Assembly (NCBI RefSeq): GCF_003858645.1
Contig: NZ_RQJP01000002.1
Span: 868,001 to 932,000 of the forward strand
Reading direction: 5' to 3'
Source of the DNA: Larkinella knui
GTDB lineage: Bacteria; Bacteroidota; Bacteroidia; Cytophagales; Spirosomataceae
DNA length: 64,000 nucleotides
The notes under the pieces were generated by a model. It had not been told where the DNA came from. It did no database searches and was given only the letters and a program-made list of their open reading frames with translations. Each line of letters opens with the position of its first letter. Within the stretch, counting starts at the first letter, position 1. The position numbers and the translations under genes were made by a program. This document shows, in pieces, positions 44,397-52,005 of the stretch.

Positions 44397-45404
44397 CTAC
44401 AACCCCTTCTCCGAAAACGTAATCATCGGGAAACATTCCGGCACGTGCGAATCCCAGACGCGGTGCGAATTCCAGGCCCAGCCGCCGTGATCGGTGGACG
44501 GAGCGGCTTCCTTGTAGGTGTTGAAACGCGAGAAATCCATGCGCCATTGATCGTTGTGCTTCGGCGGAAATGCCCGGTGGTCGGCTCTGGCGAGCTCTTC
44601 CATCCCTTTCCACGGAAAGGCCAGTTCCACCGTCCACTTCCGGTCCCGGTCGCGGTTATCATTAAGGGTGCCGTCGACGAAAACCGCACTTTGGAGGCCC
44701 GGAAAGCGGAAATCCCAGGAACCGTACCGCAGCCCCCGGGGGTGTTTTTTGAACCCCACGCCGTTGAATTGCCGCACCGCCGGATTGGAAAGCGCAAAGT
44801 GGGGATTCTGACCAAAACCGCCGGTTTCGTAAGCATCTTTCCAGATAAAAAACGCTTCGTAGCGGGTCCCTAACGCATTGATTTCAAATTCGTAATAGGT
44901 GTCTTTCCCGGCAATAAAAACTTCCACATCATTTTCCGAATAAATCGGATCGTTGTGATTCGCCAGTTTGGCATTGACATACGGTTCTTCCACCCAGAAG
45001 GCCACGTAAAGATTCTCTTTGTCCCAACAGACAGCGGCCCGCGTGTCGTGTAGCGTCTTACCGCCCGAAACCAGATCCACAAACCGGGGTGAATGCGGGA
45101 TTTTGGTCCAGATTTCCTCGTCCAGTTTCCCGTCGATCACGGGCGGTTTGGCGGTCCGATACGCCGTGTAGCGCTCAATCGAATTTTTGTCACACGGAAA
45201 TTGCCAGCCGGTCGTATCGGCAGCGGTTTCAGACCGTGCTGCGACCTTTCCGGTTTTCGCATTTCGGCCAGCACGTTCAGGGCCATCGTCAGCCAGTTGG
45301 CCGGCATTCCGGAATCGATTTTCTAAGCCCGAACTTTGAAAGAACAGGAAACTGAGAACCAGAACGAGAAAGGGCGTTGAACCACCGGGGCGGATTTTTT
45401 TCAT
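44397..45404 (-). CDS. secreted carbohydrate-binding family 9-like protein
   Basis: The 335-residue protein has an N-terminal hydrophobic export segment (FLVLVLSFLFFQSSG), a polar linker (about 30-70) and a CBM9-like beta-sandwich (about 85-330). Visible stretches are KPPVIDGKLDEEIWTKIP, AAVCWDKENLYVAFWVEEP, NDVEVFIAGKDTYYEFEINALG and a final NSHRVWDSHVPECFPMITF. Such proteins bind sugar ends at the cell surface or in the periplasm. It marks the right flank of the island. The start at 45404 gives the plausible signal peptide. Confidence 0.85.
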   Translation of the reverse strand: MKKIRPGGSTPFLVLVLSFLFFQSSGLENRFRNAGQLADDGPERAGRNAKTGKVAARSETAADTTGWQFPCDKNSIERYTAYRTAKPPVIDGKLDEEIWTKIPHSPRFVDLVSGGKTLHDTRAAVCWDKENLYVAFWVEEPYVNAKLANHNDPIYSENDVEVFIAGKDTYYEFEINALGTRYEAFFIWKDAYETGGFGQNPHFALSNPAVRQFNGVGFKKHPRGLRYGSWDFRFPGLQSAVFVDGTLNDNRDRDRKWTVELAFPWKGMEELARADHRAFPPKHNDQWRMDFSRFNTYKEAAPSTDHGGWAWNSHRVWDSHVPECFPMITFSEKGL

Positions 45405-45570
45405 TCGTGTGCAGGAAATGGGATTGTTACCAGTTGTAGTATTGCAATACTCCGCCAAAAGGTTCAGAATGTATTGTTTTTTAATTTGAAAACATACTAT
45501 TATTTGTCTGGTTCAAATTTACGCAAAATAATACAGCAGTTCTCATAAGACCTGTTTATAGCTTTTCCAG

Positions 45571-46593
45571 TCAATACCGCCCCAGCGTCGCCCGCAACGA
45601 TTCGGTAATCGTCTGCGCCAGACTCGCCGGTTTTACCACCTTGACGTGTTCGCCGTAACTGCGCAGGTGCATCAGCAGGTCGCGGTTGGGAGCCAGCCGC
45701 AGCCGGACGATGCACTCCGTTTCATCGTCGCGCAGCACCTCCTGCGTCTGGTGAATCGGCTTGGCTTTCACGTAATAACCGAACAGGGGCGTAAACGACA
45801 ACACGATTTCTTCCACCGGATCGGTGGTGTCCGTAATGCCGTAAATGTGGTCGAACAACTCGGCCACATACGCCAGAACCGAGGGCGGCACCGCGCAGGG
45901 TTCGTCCAGGATCTCCAGGTCGGCCATGCGGTCGAGGGCGTAGGTTTTCTCCTTGCCACTAACAGCGTCATACCCAATCACATACCAGCTATCGGCCACT
46001 TCCCGCAGCAAAATCGGGTGCAGGGTTCGGGCCGAATCCGAGGATTCTACGGCCGGATCGGCGTGTTTGCGGTATTGAAATGACACCTGCCGGTTCTGAT
46101 TAACCGCCCGAATCAGCACCGGAACATACTGCCGGTTGCCGCCCAGAATCTTCTCTTCCACATACACTACTTTCCGGCCCATGCCCAACCCATTGCCGTC
46201 TTCGGGCCGCACTTCCCGGACAATATCCAGACTTTGCCGCACTTTCTGGAGGGCATTCGTGAGTTCCACCACCACCGACGCGCCCTGCGTCGCGGCCAGC
46301 ACCTCCCGGGCGTAATCGAGTGCTTCCATGTCGTCGGGAGTAAGCATGAGCCGCAATAGCCGAAACTGCGGATTCGTGTAGTAATAGCCATTGCTGCGTT
46401 TGTCGTAGGCAATGGGCGCGTCGTGGTCTTCGCGCAGCCGCTGAATGTCTTTTTCCAGCGACGAAACCGACCGAATGCCGCAGCGATCCTGAAGGAGTTC
46501 AAACAGGGCCTGTTTTGAATACCGGCGCGGATAGCGGCTGATTACTTCGTCGATCAGGCGGTAGCGCTGGAAAGCGGAACGGGTGATGGGCAT
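45571..46593 (-). CDS. WYL-domain transcriptional regulator
   Basis: The 340-residue protein has an N-terminal winged HTH (about 5-65, RYRLIDEVISRYPRRYSKQALFELLQ, SVSSLEKDIQRLREDH). A WYL domain (about 140-240, LHPILLREVADSWYVIGYDAVSGKEKTYALDRMADLEIL) and a WCX-type C-terminal domain (about 245-335, EIVLSFTPLFGYYVKAKP) follow. WYL proteins sense nucleic acid or nucleotide ligands and often control defence or stress genes. It is divergent from a pair of unknown paralogues that share an upstream motif, its likely targets. ATG 46593 is chosen because it begins the HTH. Confidence 0.92.
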   Translation of the reverse strand: MPITRSAFQRYRLIDEVISRYPRRYSKQALFELLQDRCGIRSVSSLEKDIQRLREDHDAPIAYDKRSNGYYYTNPQFRLLRLMLTPDDMEALDYAREVLAATQGASVVVELTNALQKVRQSLDIVREVRPEDGNGLGMGRKVVYVEEKILGGNRQYVPVLIRAVNQNRQVSFQYRKHADPAVESSDSARTLHPILLREVADSWYVIGYDAVSGKEKTYALDRMADLEILDEPCAVPPSVLAYVAELFDHIYGITDTTDPVEEIVLSFTPLFGYYVKAKPIHQTQEVLRDDETECIVRLRLAPNRDLLMHLRSYGEHVKVVKPASLAQTITESLRATLGRY

Positions 46594-46660
46594 GAGCAGG
46601 TATTTTTTAGCCCAACAAAAAAAGTGAAAAATTTTTGTAGATCGGCAGAAGAGCATAAAA

Positions 46661-46676
46661 AGTTTACGTTCTGGTG
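46661..46676 (+). promoter_or_regulatory. conserved upstream motif AGTTTACGTTCTGGTG, copy 1
   Basis: The motif sits 52 bp before the ATG of the 46728 gene, in the region shared with the divergent WYL regulator gene. Near-copies occur at 47190-47204 (GATTACGTTCTGGTA) before the paralogous gene and at 35713-35728. Conservation in front of two paralogues suggests an operator or promoter part. Confidence 0.5.
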
Positions 46677-46727
46677 CCATCAATTTTGCAGCGTTCGATT
46701 CCCAAACCAACCACTAACAACAAGTCT

Positions 46728-47156
46728 ATGAACGCGCTTTTTTCACTTCCGCAATCGACAGCCCCGACCGTTCCGGCGGCTCAACGCAACGCCCGCCGGT
46801 CGGTCAGGCTGTCGGCCCGCCAGCTTCTGGACATTGAGCTGGGCCTGTTTCTGCTCTCCGAACTGCTCCCCAGCGCCCCGGCCGACGCCCTGCCCGGTTT
46901 GCTACTCGACCGTGATCCGGCCTTTTCGGCCCGGTTGAACTGGACAGCCCGGCAACATAAACTGCGGAGCCGTGGTCGGGCTCTGCTAACCCATCTGACC
47001 CCCGATACGCGCTGGCTTGATCTGCTGGAAACATACGTCGCCGTGCCGGTTCATCTTCAGGCCTACGACATCAGTTGTGACCGCACCCGGTTCCGGTTAA
47101 AAACCGAGGGCTTTTCGCGCAATCGCCTGACCGTTTTGCGGAAAGTGTTGAGCTAA
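46728..47156 (+). CDS. hypothetical protein, paralogue 1 of a tandem pair
   Basis: I do not recognise this 142-residue family. It shares a core with the gene at 47260. LLDIELGLFLLSELLPSAPADALPGLL corresponds to LLNVELGLFLLAELLPLAPPQALPNLL, and RQHKLRSRGRALLTHL corresponds to RQHRYLNRARALLAPY. The protein is helical and leucine-rich, basic in the middle, without signal peptide. It is divergent from the WYL regulator gene and carries the shared upstream motif, so co-regulation of both paralogues by the WYL protein is plausible. Confidence 0.7.
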   Translation: MNALFSLPQSTAPTVPAAQRNARRSVRLSARQLLDIELGLFLLSELLPSAPADALPGLLLDRDPAFSARLNWTARQHKLRSRGRALLTHLTPDTRWLDLLETYVAVPVHLQAYDISCDRTRFRLKTEGFSRNRLTVLRKVLS

Positions 47157-47184
47157 AAATAATTTATAAATTAGTTGACAACGT

Positions 47185-47204
47185 AAAAAGATTACGTTCT
47201 GGTA
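47185..47204 (+). promoter_or_regulatory. conserved upstream motif, copy 2, with TATTTTTG box downstream
   Basis: GATTACGTTCTGGTA (47190-47204) repeats the motif at 46661, and ACGTAA/TTACGT (47181-47186 and 47192-47197) forms an inverted pair. TATTTTTG at 47209-47216 matches the -7 consensus TAnnTTTG exactly, 44 bp before the ATG at 47260, so the motif lies just upstream of or across the promoter. Confidence 0.5.
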
Positions 47205-47259
47205 GGTTTATTTTTGTATAGATCGAACGTCGAACTGACCGACAGTAAACAACATACTC

Positions 47260-47721
47260 ATGAACGCACTGCCCCTATCCAACTCGCCCCTTGCCCGCCA
47301 ACTGAGCCCGTTTCTGCTGCACTGGCAGGAACCGCTGGCGACCCAGCTCCGGTTTCAGCACGAGCTGCCCGGCCAGTTGGCCAACCGGTTGCTGAACGTC
47401 GAACTGGGGCTTTTTCTGCTGGCGGAACTGCTGCCGCTGGCGCCCCCGCAGGCCCTGCCCAACCTGTTGAATGGCGAAGGAATGGTGTATGGGGAGCGCC
47501 CGGTCTGGAAACCCCGGCAACACCGGTATCTGAACCGGGCCCGGGCGTTACTGGCCCCGTATCAGGATCGCACCGTCTGGCTGATGGCTTTGGCGCGGTA
47601 TGATGCCCTGCCGACCAGTCTGCGGGCTTTCTGCTCCCAAAGTCCAGGGAGTTGCGGGTCGGAAATAAGCCGGAGTATTTTTCGCAGTCGGGAAGAATTG
47701 TTCAGAAAAGCACTGGCTTAA
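47260..47721 (+). CDS. hypothetical protein, paralogue 2 of a tandem pair
   Basis: The 153-residue protein is a clear but diverged copy of the 46728 product; both also start MNAL. It contains the VELGLFLLAELLP core and the RQHRYLNRARALL helix. The C-terminal part (SCGSEISRSIFRSREELFRKALA) parallels the FSRNRLTVLRKVLS end of paralogue 1. Function unknown. A 59-residue frame follows after 4 bp. Confidence 0.68.
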   Translation: MNALPLSNSPLARQLSPFLLHWQEPLATQLRFQHELPGQLANRLLNVELGLFLLAELLPLAPPQALPNLLNGEGMVYGERPVWKPRQHRYLNRARALLAPYQDRTVWLMALARYDALPTSLRAFCSQSPGSCGSEISRSIFRSREELFRKALA

Positions 47722-47725
47722 AACG

Positions 47726-47905
47726 ATGGCTCATTTTTTTCAATCCGCACCCGCCAATACCCTCATGGCCTTGAAGATCCTGCTCTTTATGATGTTCCAG
47801 AATAAACCGCTGGTGGTTTTCAGACTCTCCTGTTACTGGATCCTGATCCGGTTTCAGGTGCTTTTTTGCGTGCTGCTTTTACCGCAGGGGTTTTACCGGA
47901 GATAG
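47726..47905 (+). CDS. possible 59-aa small hydrophobic protein
   Basis: An ATG-started frame opens 4 bp after the stop of the preceding gene and encodes a Phe/Leu-rich peptide (MALKILLFMMFQNKPLVVF, RFQVLFCVLLLPQGF) with one or two possible membrane segments. It could be the third gene of the unit. Short length and compositional simplicity leave doubt. Confidence 0.35.
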   Translation: MAHFFQSAPANTLMALKILLFMMFQNKPLVVFRLSCYWILIRFQVLFCVLLLPQGFYRR

Positions 47906-47982
47906 GGGCTACAAACAACCCACATCCTCCACCACCGTGACGGGATTAACCCCTTGTTAATCATAGACTTATAAGCAAAACT

Positions 47983-48405
47983 TTATTGCTCTGTAACGTA
48001 ATTCTCCCAATATTCCTTTGGGGATACGATTTGAGTTGATCGTATTCGATTAAAGGTAAAATCGTTTGAGTTACCAGTAATAAGGTAATGGGCCTGTGCG
48101 GCTACGGCAACTTCTAAAAATTTGTTATCGTCGCTATCCTTTATCAGCGTTAATTTTTCGGTGGGTGCCACTTTTTCAGCCAGTTCATCCAACCTCAATA
48201 ACAGAATCTCCGCATTTTTCTTGAAGTCGGAAAATCGGGCGAATTTGGCTCTGTTAAGCACTTCAACGTACTCTTGCCAGATCGCTTCTGACAAAACAAG
48301 TACCGCCTTTTTTTCTAATAAAACATCGTCGACTATACGGGCCGGGTAACTTCGGGAAATAAGCGCAGAAACCAGAATATTCGTATCAATAACCAGTTTT
48401 TGCAT
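47983..48405 (-). CDS. PIN-domain toxin (VapC-like ribonuclease)
   Basis: The 140-residue protein starts KLVIDTNILVSALISRSYPARIVDD. The first PIN aspartate is in IDTN, the acidic E in the SEAIWQEYVEVL helix, and the late acidic residues are in IKDSDDNKFLEVAVAAQAHYLITGNSNDF. This is the family of PIN toxins paired with small antitoxins. The start at 48405 overlaps the antitoxin gene by 20 bp. It likely cleaves RNA when the antitoxin is degraded. Confidence 0.9.
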   Translation of the reverse strand: MQKLVIDTNILVSALISRSYPARIVDDVLLEKKAVLVLSEAIWQEYVEVLNRAKFARFSDFKKNAEILLLRLDELAEKVAPTEKLTLIKDSDDNKFLEVAVAAQAHYLITGNSNDFTFNRIRSTQIVSPKEYWENYVTEQ

Positions 48406-48613
48406 TCCTAACAGCCTCAATTTCCGCGTTTATTTCATCCAGTGAGATTTCTGATAAGCCATTGCTTCCAGCAATGGCTTGACACTTATGCAAAGCGTCA
48501 CGAGCCACTTCTGTTTTGATCTTATCAACCAGTTGATCAAGTGTCATAGAATCAGATTGCAATCCATAACGAGCAGCTTGCTCGTCGGTCAAAGTTATGG
48601 TTAATGTACTCAT
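48386..48613 (-). CDS. small antitoxin for PIN toxin
   Basis: The 75-residue protein (TITLTDEQAARYGLQSDSMTLDQLVDKIK, ISLDEINAEIEAVR) lies directly upstream of and overlaps the PIN toxin gene. It has the short beta-strand plus helix layout of small VapB/Phd-like antitoxins, with an acidic C-terminal helix that could wrap the toxin. The assignment rests mainly on position. Confidence 0.8.
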   Translation of the reverse strand: MSTLTITLTDEQAARYGLQSDSMTLDQLVDKIKTEVARDALHKCQAIAGSNGLSEISLDEINAEIEAVRNAKTGY

Positions 48614-48658
48614 CGCTGCATTTTTTAGAAAAACTCATTTCTTGTTAATCTGGTTCCT

Positions 48659-51163
48659 CTACAAACAATCCACATCCGCCACCACCGTGACGGCTTTCAA
48701 CCCCTTGTCACTCAGCAATTCATTGATTTTATCCAGGATGAAAACCTTGGCGGCTTTGGGGCTGATGCTGCGTTCGAGTTTGATCAAAACCGTGTACAGA
48801 TACTGGTTTCGGATGCGTTCCACTAGTGGCACTTCCGGCCCCAGCACCCGCGCTTCGCCCAGCTTTTCGGTCAGTTGGGCCACCAGCCGCTGGGCCGCCT
48901 GCTGGCTGATGCTCTGCTCGGCGTGCCGAACCGTTAGTTTGATGAGTCGCGAAAAAGGCGGGTAATTGTAATTTTCCCGTTCCACAATCTCTTCTTCAAA
49001 CAAGCCCCGGTAATCGTTTTCCAGAATTTTTAGCAAAACCGCCTGCTGCGGATTGCTGGTCTGAATCAGCACTTTGCCCCGCCGGTCGGCGCGACGTCCG
49101 GCCCGGCCGCTGACCTGCGTAATCATCTGAAATGCCCGCTCGATGGCCCGGAATTCCGGATAATGAATCATCCGGTCGGAGTCGAAAATACCGACCAGAC
49201 TGACATTGCCGAAATCCAGCCCCTTGCTGATCATCTGCGTTCCGACCAGAATATCGACGTTGCCGCCTTCAAACTCCGAAATAATCTGCTGATACGCGTT
49301 TTTTGCCCGCGTCGTGTCCAGGTCCATCCGCTGAATCCGGGCTTCAGGAAACACGATCTGAAGCTGATCTTCCAGCTTTTCGGTGCCGAAACCGATCGTC
49401 CGCACCTTGAACGACCCGCAGGCCGGGCAACTTTTGGGCACCGGATCTTTGTGGCCGCAATAATGGCAGCGCATTTCGGCATCGCGCATGTGGTAGGTCA
49501 GGCTGACATCGCAGTTGGGGCAGCGGCCTGTCCATTCGCAATCTTCACATTGCAGATACGGCGAGTAGCCGCGCCGGTTCTGAAACAGAATGCTCTGCTC
49601 CTTGCGCTCCAGGTTCTGCTGCAATTGTTCGAGCAAGACTGACGAAAACTCATTTTTCATTTTCTTCTGCTGCTTTTCCAGCCGCGTGTTGACCAGCACA
49701 ATATCGGGCAGCATAGCGTCACCATAGCGTTGCAGCAGCTCAACAAAACCGTAGCGGCCCTGCTGCGCGTGGTAATAGCTTTCGATGGAGGGCGTTGCCG
49801 AACCCAACAGCACCTTGGCTTTTTGCCAATGCGCAATCATCATCGCCACATCACGGGCGTGGTAGCGCGGGGCCGGGTCGTGCTGTTTATACGACGTTTC
49901 GTGTTCTTCGTCCACGATGATCAGCCCCAGGTTGTCGAACGGCAGAAAAACCGCCGATCGAACGCCCACCACAAACTGGTATTGCCCATCCACAATTCCC
50001 TTCCAGACTTCCACCCGCTCGTTGTCCGAAAACTTCGAGTGGTAGATCCCCATTTTATCGCCAAAAACCTTCTTTAGCCGAACCACAATCTGGGTCGTCA
50101 GCGCAATTTCGGGCAGCAGATACAACACCTGCGAACCGCTTTCCAGCGCATTCTGGATGAGGTTGATGTAGACTTCCGTTTTCCCGCTTCCGGTAATACC
50201 GTGCAGCAAAACGATGTCTTTATTATTAAACTGGCTGACAACATCATCACACGCTTTCTGCTGAATGTCAGTCAGTTTCACCTCAACGCTTTGCATATCT
50301 TCGTCGCCGAAACGCGGCACGATGATTTCAAATGTTTCAAATACTTCGTTTTTGATCAGGGTTTGCAGCGACGACTGCGATACCTCATCGTCCTGATTCA
50401 GAATGGTTTTATCGAGCCCTTTGCGGTTTAGTAACGGGTTGTTCTGTACCGGCACGTAGCTCAGGTATTTCATCACCACTTCCTGCTGCTTCGGCGACTT
50501 TTCCAGTCTGTTAATCAGCGCCAGCACCTGCTCCCGGTTTTCGTAGTTGGCCTTCAGCCGCACTTTCCGCACCATTTTTGGTACGTACTTTTCCCGCACT
50601 TCGTCAAAAACGATGACCGCCCGTTTACCCACCAGGAGTTTAATCGTGCTCGGCACATTGGTCTCCCCCACCAGCCGACCCAGTTCTTCGTACGACAGCG
50701 CCGAGTGTTTTTTTAGCTCGTCCAGCAAGCGCACTTCGTCGTCTGTCAGCAGTTCCGGGTAATCGAAATCCGGGTTGTACTGCACTTTCGACTGGCTCGT
50801 AATTTTCAGGCCCGACGGCAAAGCGACGTTCAGGACATCGCCGATGTTGCAGAGGTAATACTCAGCCATCCAGGCAAATAGCTCCAGCTGGTAGCCGGTA
50901 ATCAGCGGATATTCATCCAGCAATTCGAGAATGTATTTGGCCTGGTAGGTATTCGGTGGCTGGTGGTGAATGCGCCCCACCACTGCCGTATAGACCCGGT
51001 TTTTGCCGAACGGAACAATCACCCGCGCTCCCACTTTCAGCCGTTCTACCATGTCGCGCGGCACGCGATAGGTGAACAGTTTCGGAATGGGAACAGGAAT
51101 AATCAGGTCAGCGAAATAGGTGGTCTCTTCGTCGAAAGCAAATGTCAGGGGCAGCGGTTGCAC
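48659..51163 (-). CDS. priA: primosomal protein N' (replication restart helicase)
   Basis: The 834-residue 3'-5' helicase reloads the replisome at stalled forks. It has the N-terminal 3'BD (TYFADLIIPVPIPKLFTYRVP), Walker A GITGSGKTEVY, DEEH box VDEEHETSYKQHDP, and the eight-cysteine zinc module CEDCEWTGRCPNCDVSL to CHYCGHKDPVPKSCPACG. Helicase motifs V and VI are in GTQMISKGLDF and QVSGRAGRADRRGK-like sequence. The start appears to be GTG 51163: no ATG exists between it and the upstream in-frame stop. Confidence 0.97.
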   Translation of the reverse strand: MQPLPLTFAFDEETTYFADLIIPVPIPKLFTYRVPRDMVERLKVGARVIVPFGKNRVYTAVVGRIHHQPPNTYQAKYILELLDEYPLITGYQLELFAWMAEYYLCNIGDVLNVALPSGLKITSQSKVQYNPDFDYPELLTDDEVRLLDELKKHSALSYEELGRLVGETNVPSTIKLLVGKRAVIVFDEVREKYVPKMVRKVRLKANYENREQVLALINRLEKSPKQQEVVMKYLSYVPVQNNPLLNRKGLDKTILNQDDEVSQSSLQTLIKNEVFETFEIIVPRFGDEDMQSVEVKLTDIQQKACDDVVSQFNNKDIVLLHGITGSGKTEVYINLIQNALESGSQVLYLLPEIALTTQIVVRLKKVFGDKMGIYHSKFSDNERVEVWKGIVDGQYQFVVGVRSAVFLPFDNLGLIIVDEEHETSYKQHDPAPRYHARDVAMMIAHWQKAKVLLGSATPSIESYYHAQQGRYGFVELLQRYGDAMLPDIVLVNTRLEKQQKKMKNEFSSVLLEQLQQNLERKEQSILFQNRRGYSPYLQCEDCEWTGRCPNCDVSLTYHMRDAEMRCHYCGHKDPVPKSCPACGSFKVRTIGFGTEKLEDQLQIVFPEARIQRMDLDTTRAKNAYQQIISEFEGGNVDILVGTQMISKGLDFGNVSLVGIFDSDRMIHYPEFRAIERAFQMITQVSGRAGRRADRRGKVLIQTSNPQQAVLLKILENDYRGLFEEEIVERENYNYPPFSRLIKLTVRHAEQSISQQAAQRLVAQLTEKLGEARVLGPEVPLVERIRNQYLYTVLIKLERSISPKAAKVFILDKINELLSDKGLKAVTVVADVDCL

Positions 51164-51309
51164 AATGGGTACGGCTTTATTTCTTATAGCAAGTTAACAA
51201 TTGCCGCGATAAGTTCCTTCTGTTACTTTCGCCAACCAGGACCGGTTTGCTGCTGGGCCGTTTAAAAATCCGCCCAATCCGACAGCTGACAAATCCGGCA
51301 AGATGCCAC

Positions 51310-51360
51310 AAAGCCCCGGCGGGGCGTCCTGATTCGTGGAGGACACCCCGCCGGGGCTTT
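51310..51360. repeat. GC-rich 21-bp stem hairpin element
   Basis: The arm at 51310-51330 pairs with 51340-51360 over 21 bp with one mismatch around a 9-nt loop (GATTCGTGG). It lies in the 285-bp gap between the priA start and the DoxX gene end. A and T triplets at the outer ends would allow weak termination in both directions; it could equally be a dispersed repeat. Confidence 0.6.
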
Positions 51361-51448
51361 AACTCGTTTGTGACAAAAAAACGGTAATGCGATTGCCGCA
51401 ATCCGATTGCGGCATCGGGGCAGAAGGAGATGTGCTATCGGGTAATCC

Positions 51449-51823
51449 TCAAACCTGCCCCTGCATTGCCGAGGGCAAAAAAACCGTTTTGTCCCTTAAA
51501 AAGGCCGATACCCAAATCAGGACCATCACAAAAATGGCACCGGTCAACGGACCTCCGTGCGACAATTCCGCAGCCATCGCTCCGGCAAAGTAGCAACACA
51601 GGAAAATAAAGCCGAGCTTCATGGTTTTGGGATAAATGAAAAGAGCCGTGAAGCCAATCTCCATGATCCCTAATAAGGAAATATACGGTCCAACGCCCGC
51701 GTTGGTCAGCGTCTTTACGACATCTATACTCCCCGTCAGTTTCATAATACCACTAAGTATGACCATTCCGCTGGCAATACCCGTAAAAATGAGGGTGATA
51801 ATTCGTTTCGTTTTTGTGTTCAT
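51449..51823 (-). CDS. DoxX-like membrane protein
   Basis: The 124-residue protein has four hydrophobic helices (IITLIFTGIASGMVILSGIMKL, YISLLGIMEIGFTALFIYP, LGFIFLCCYFAGAMAAELSHGG, IFVMVLIWVSAFLRD) in the order seen in DoxX/DoxD-like proteins. The AAELSHGG segment between helices 3 and 4 is typical. The role is unknown; relatives are linked to oxidative stress. ATG 51823 begins the lysine-rich start before the first helix. Confidence 0.8.
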   Translation of the reverse strand: MNTKTKRIITLIFTGIASGMVILSGIMKLTGSIDVVKTLTNAGVGPYISLLGIMEIGFTALFIYPKTMKLGFIFLCCYFAGAMAAELSHGGPLTGAIFVMVLIWVSAFLRDKTVFLPSAMQGQV

Positions 51824-51920
51824 GGCGGCTTCGATTAAGAGCACAACTTTCCGGCGTCAACCGGTTGTGCCTTATTTTATTTCGCCATAAAAGTACCGGC
51901 ATCAACTATACAAAAGATAC

Positions 51921-51960
51921 TACTATCCCAAAGGATACCGGTATCCTTTGGGATAGTAGC
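51921..51960 (-). terminator. perfect 40-bp palindrome downstream of kefC-like gene
   Basis: Bases 51921-51940 are the exact reverse complement of 51941-51960, with no loop. It lies 45 bp after the kefC-like stop on the minus strand and is followed there by a TTTT run. A terminator is likely; a dyad operator for the DoxX gene is the alternative. Confidence 0.6.
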
Positions 51961-52005
51961 TGGTGGCGTTTTGTGAAAAGAAAGGCAAATGATACAGACT
52001 ATTTC

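Noticed and set aside
46661-47204. The repeated GTTCTGG motif as a simple -33 box
   Set aside because: In the second copy the spacing to the clear TATTTTTG box is far too short for a -33 element, so it is treated as a separate operator-like motif.
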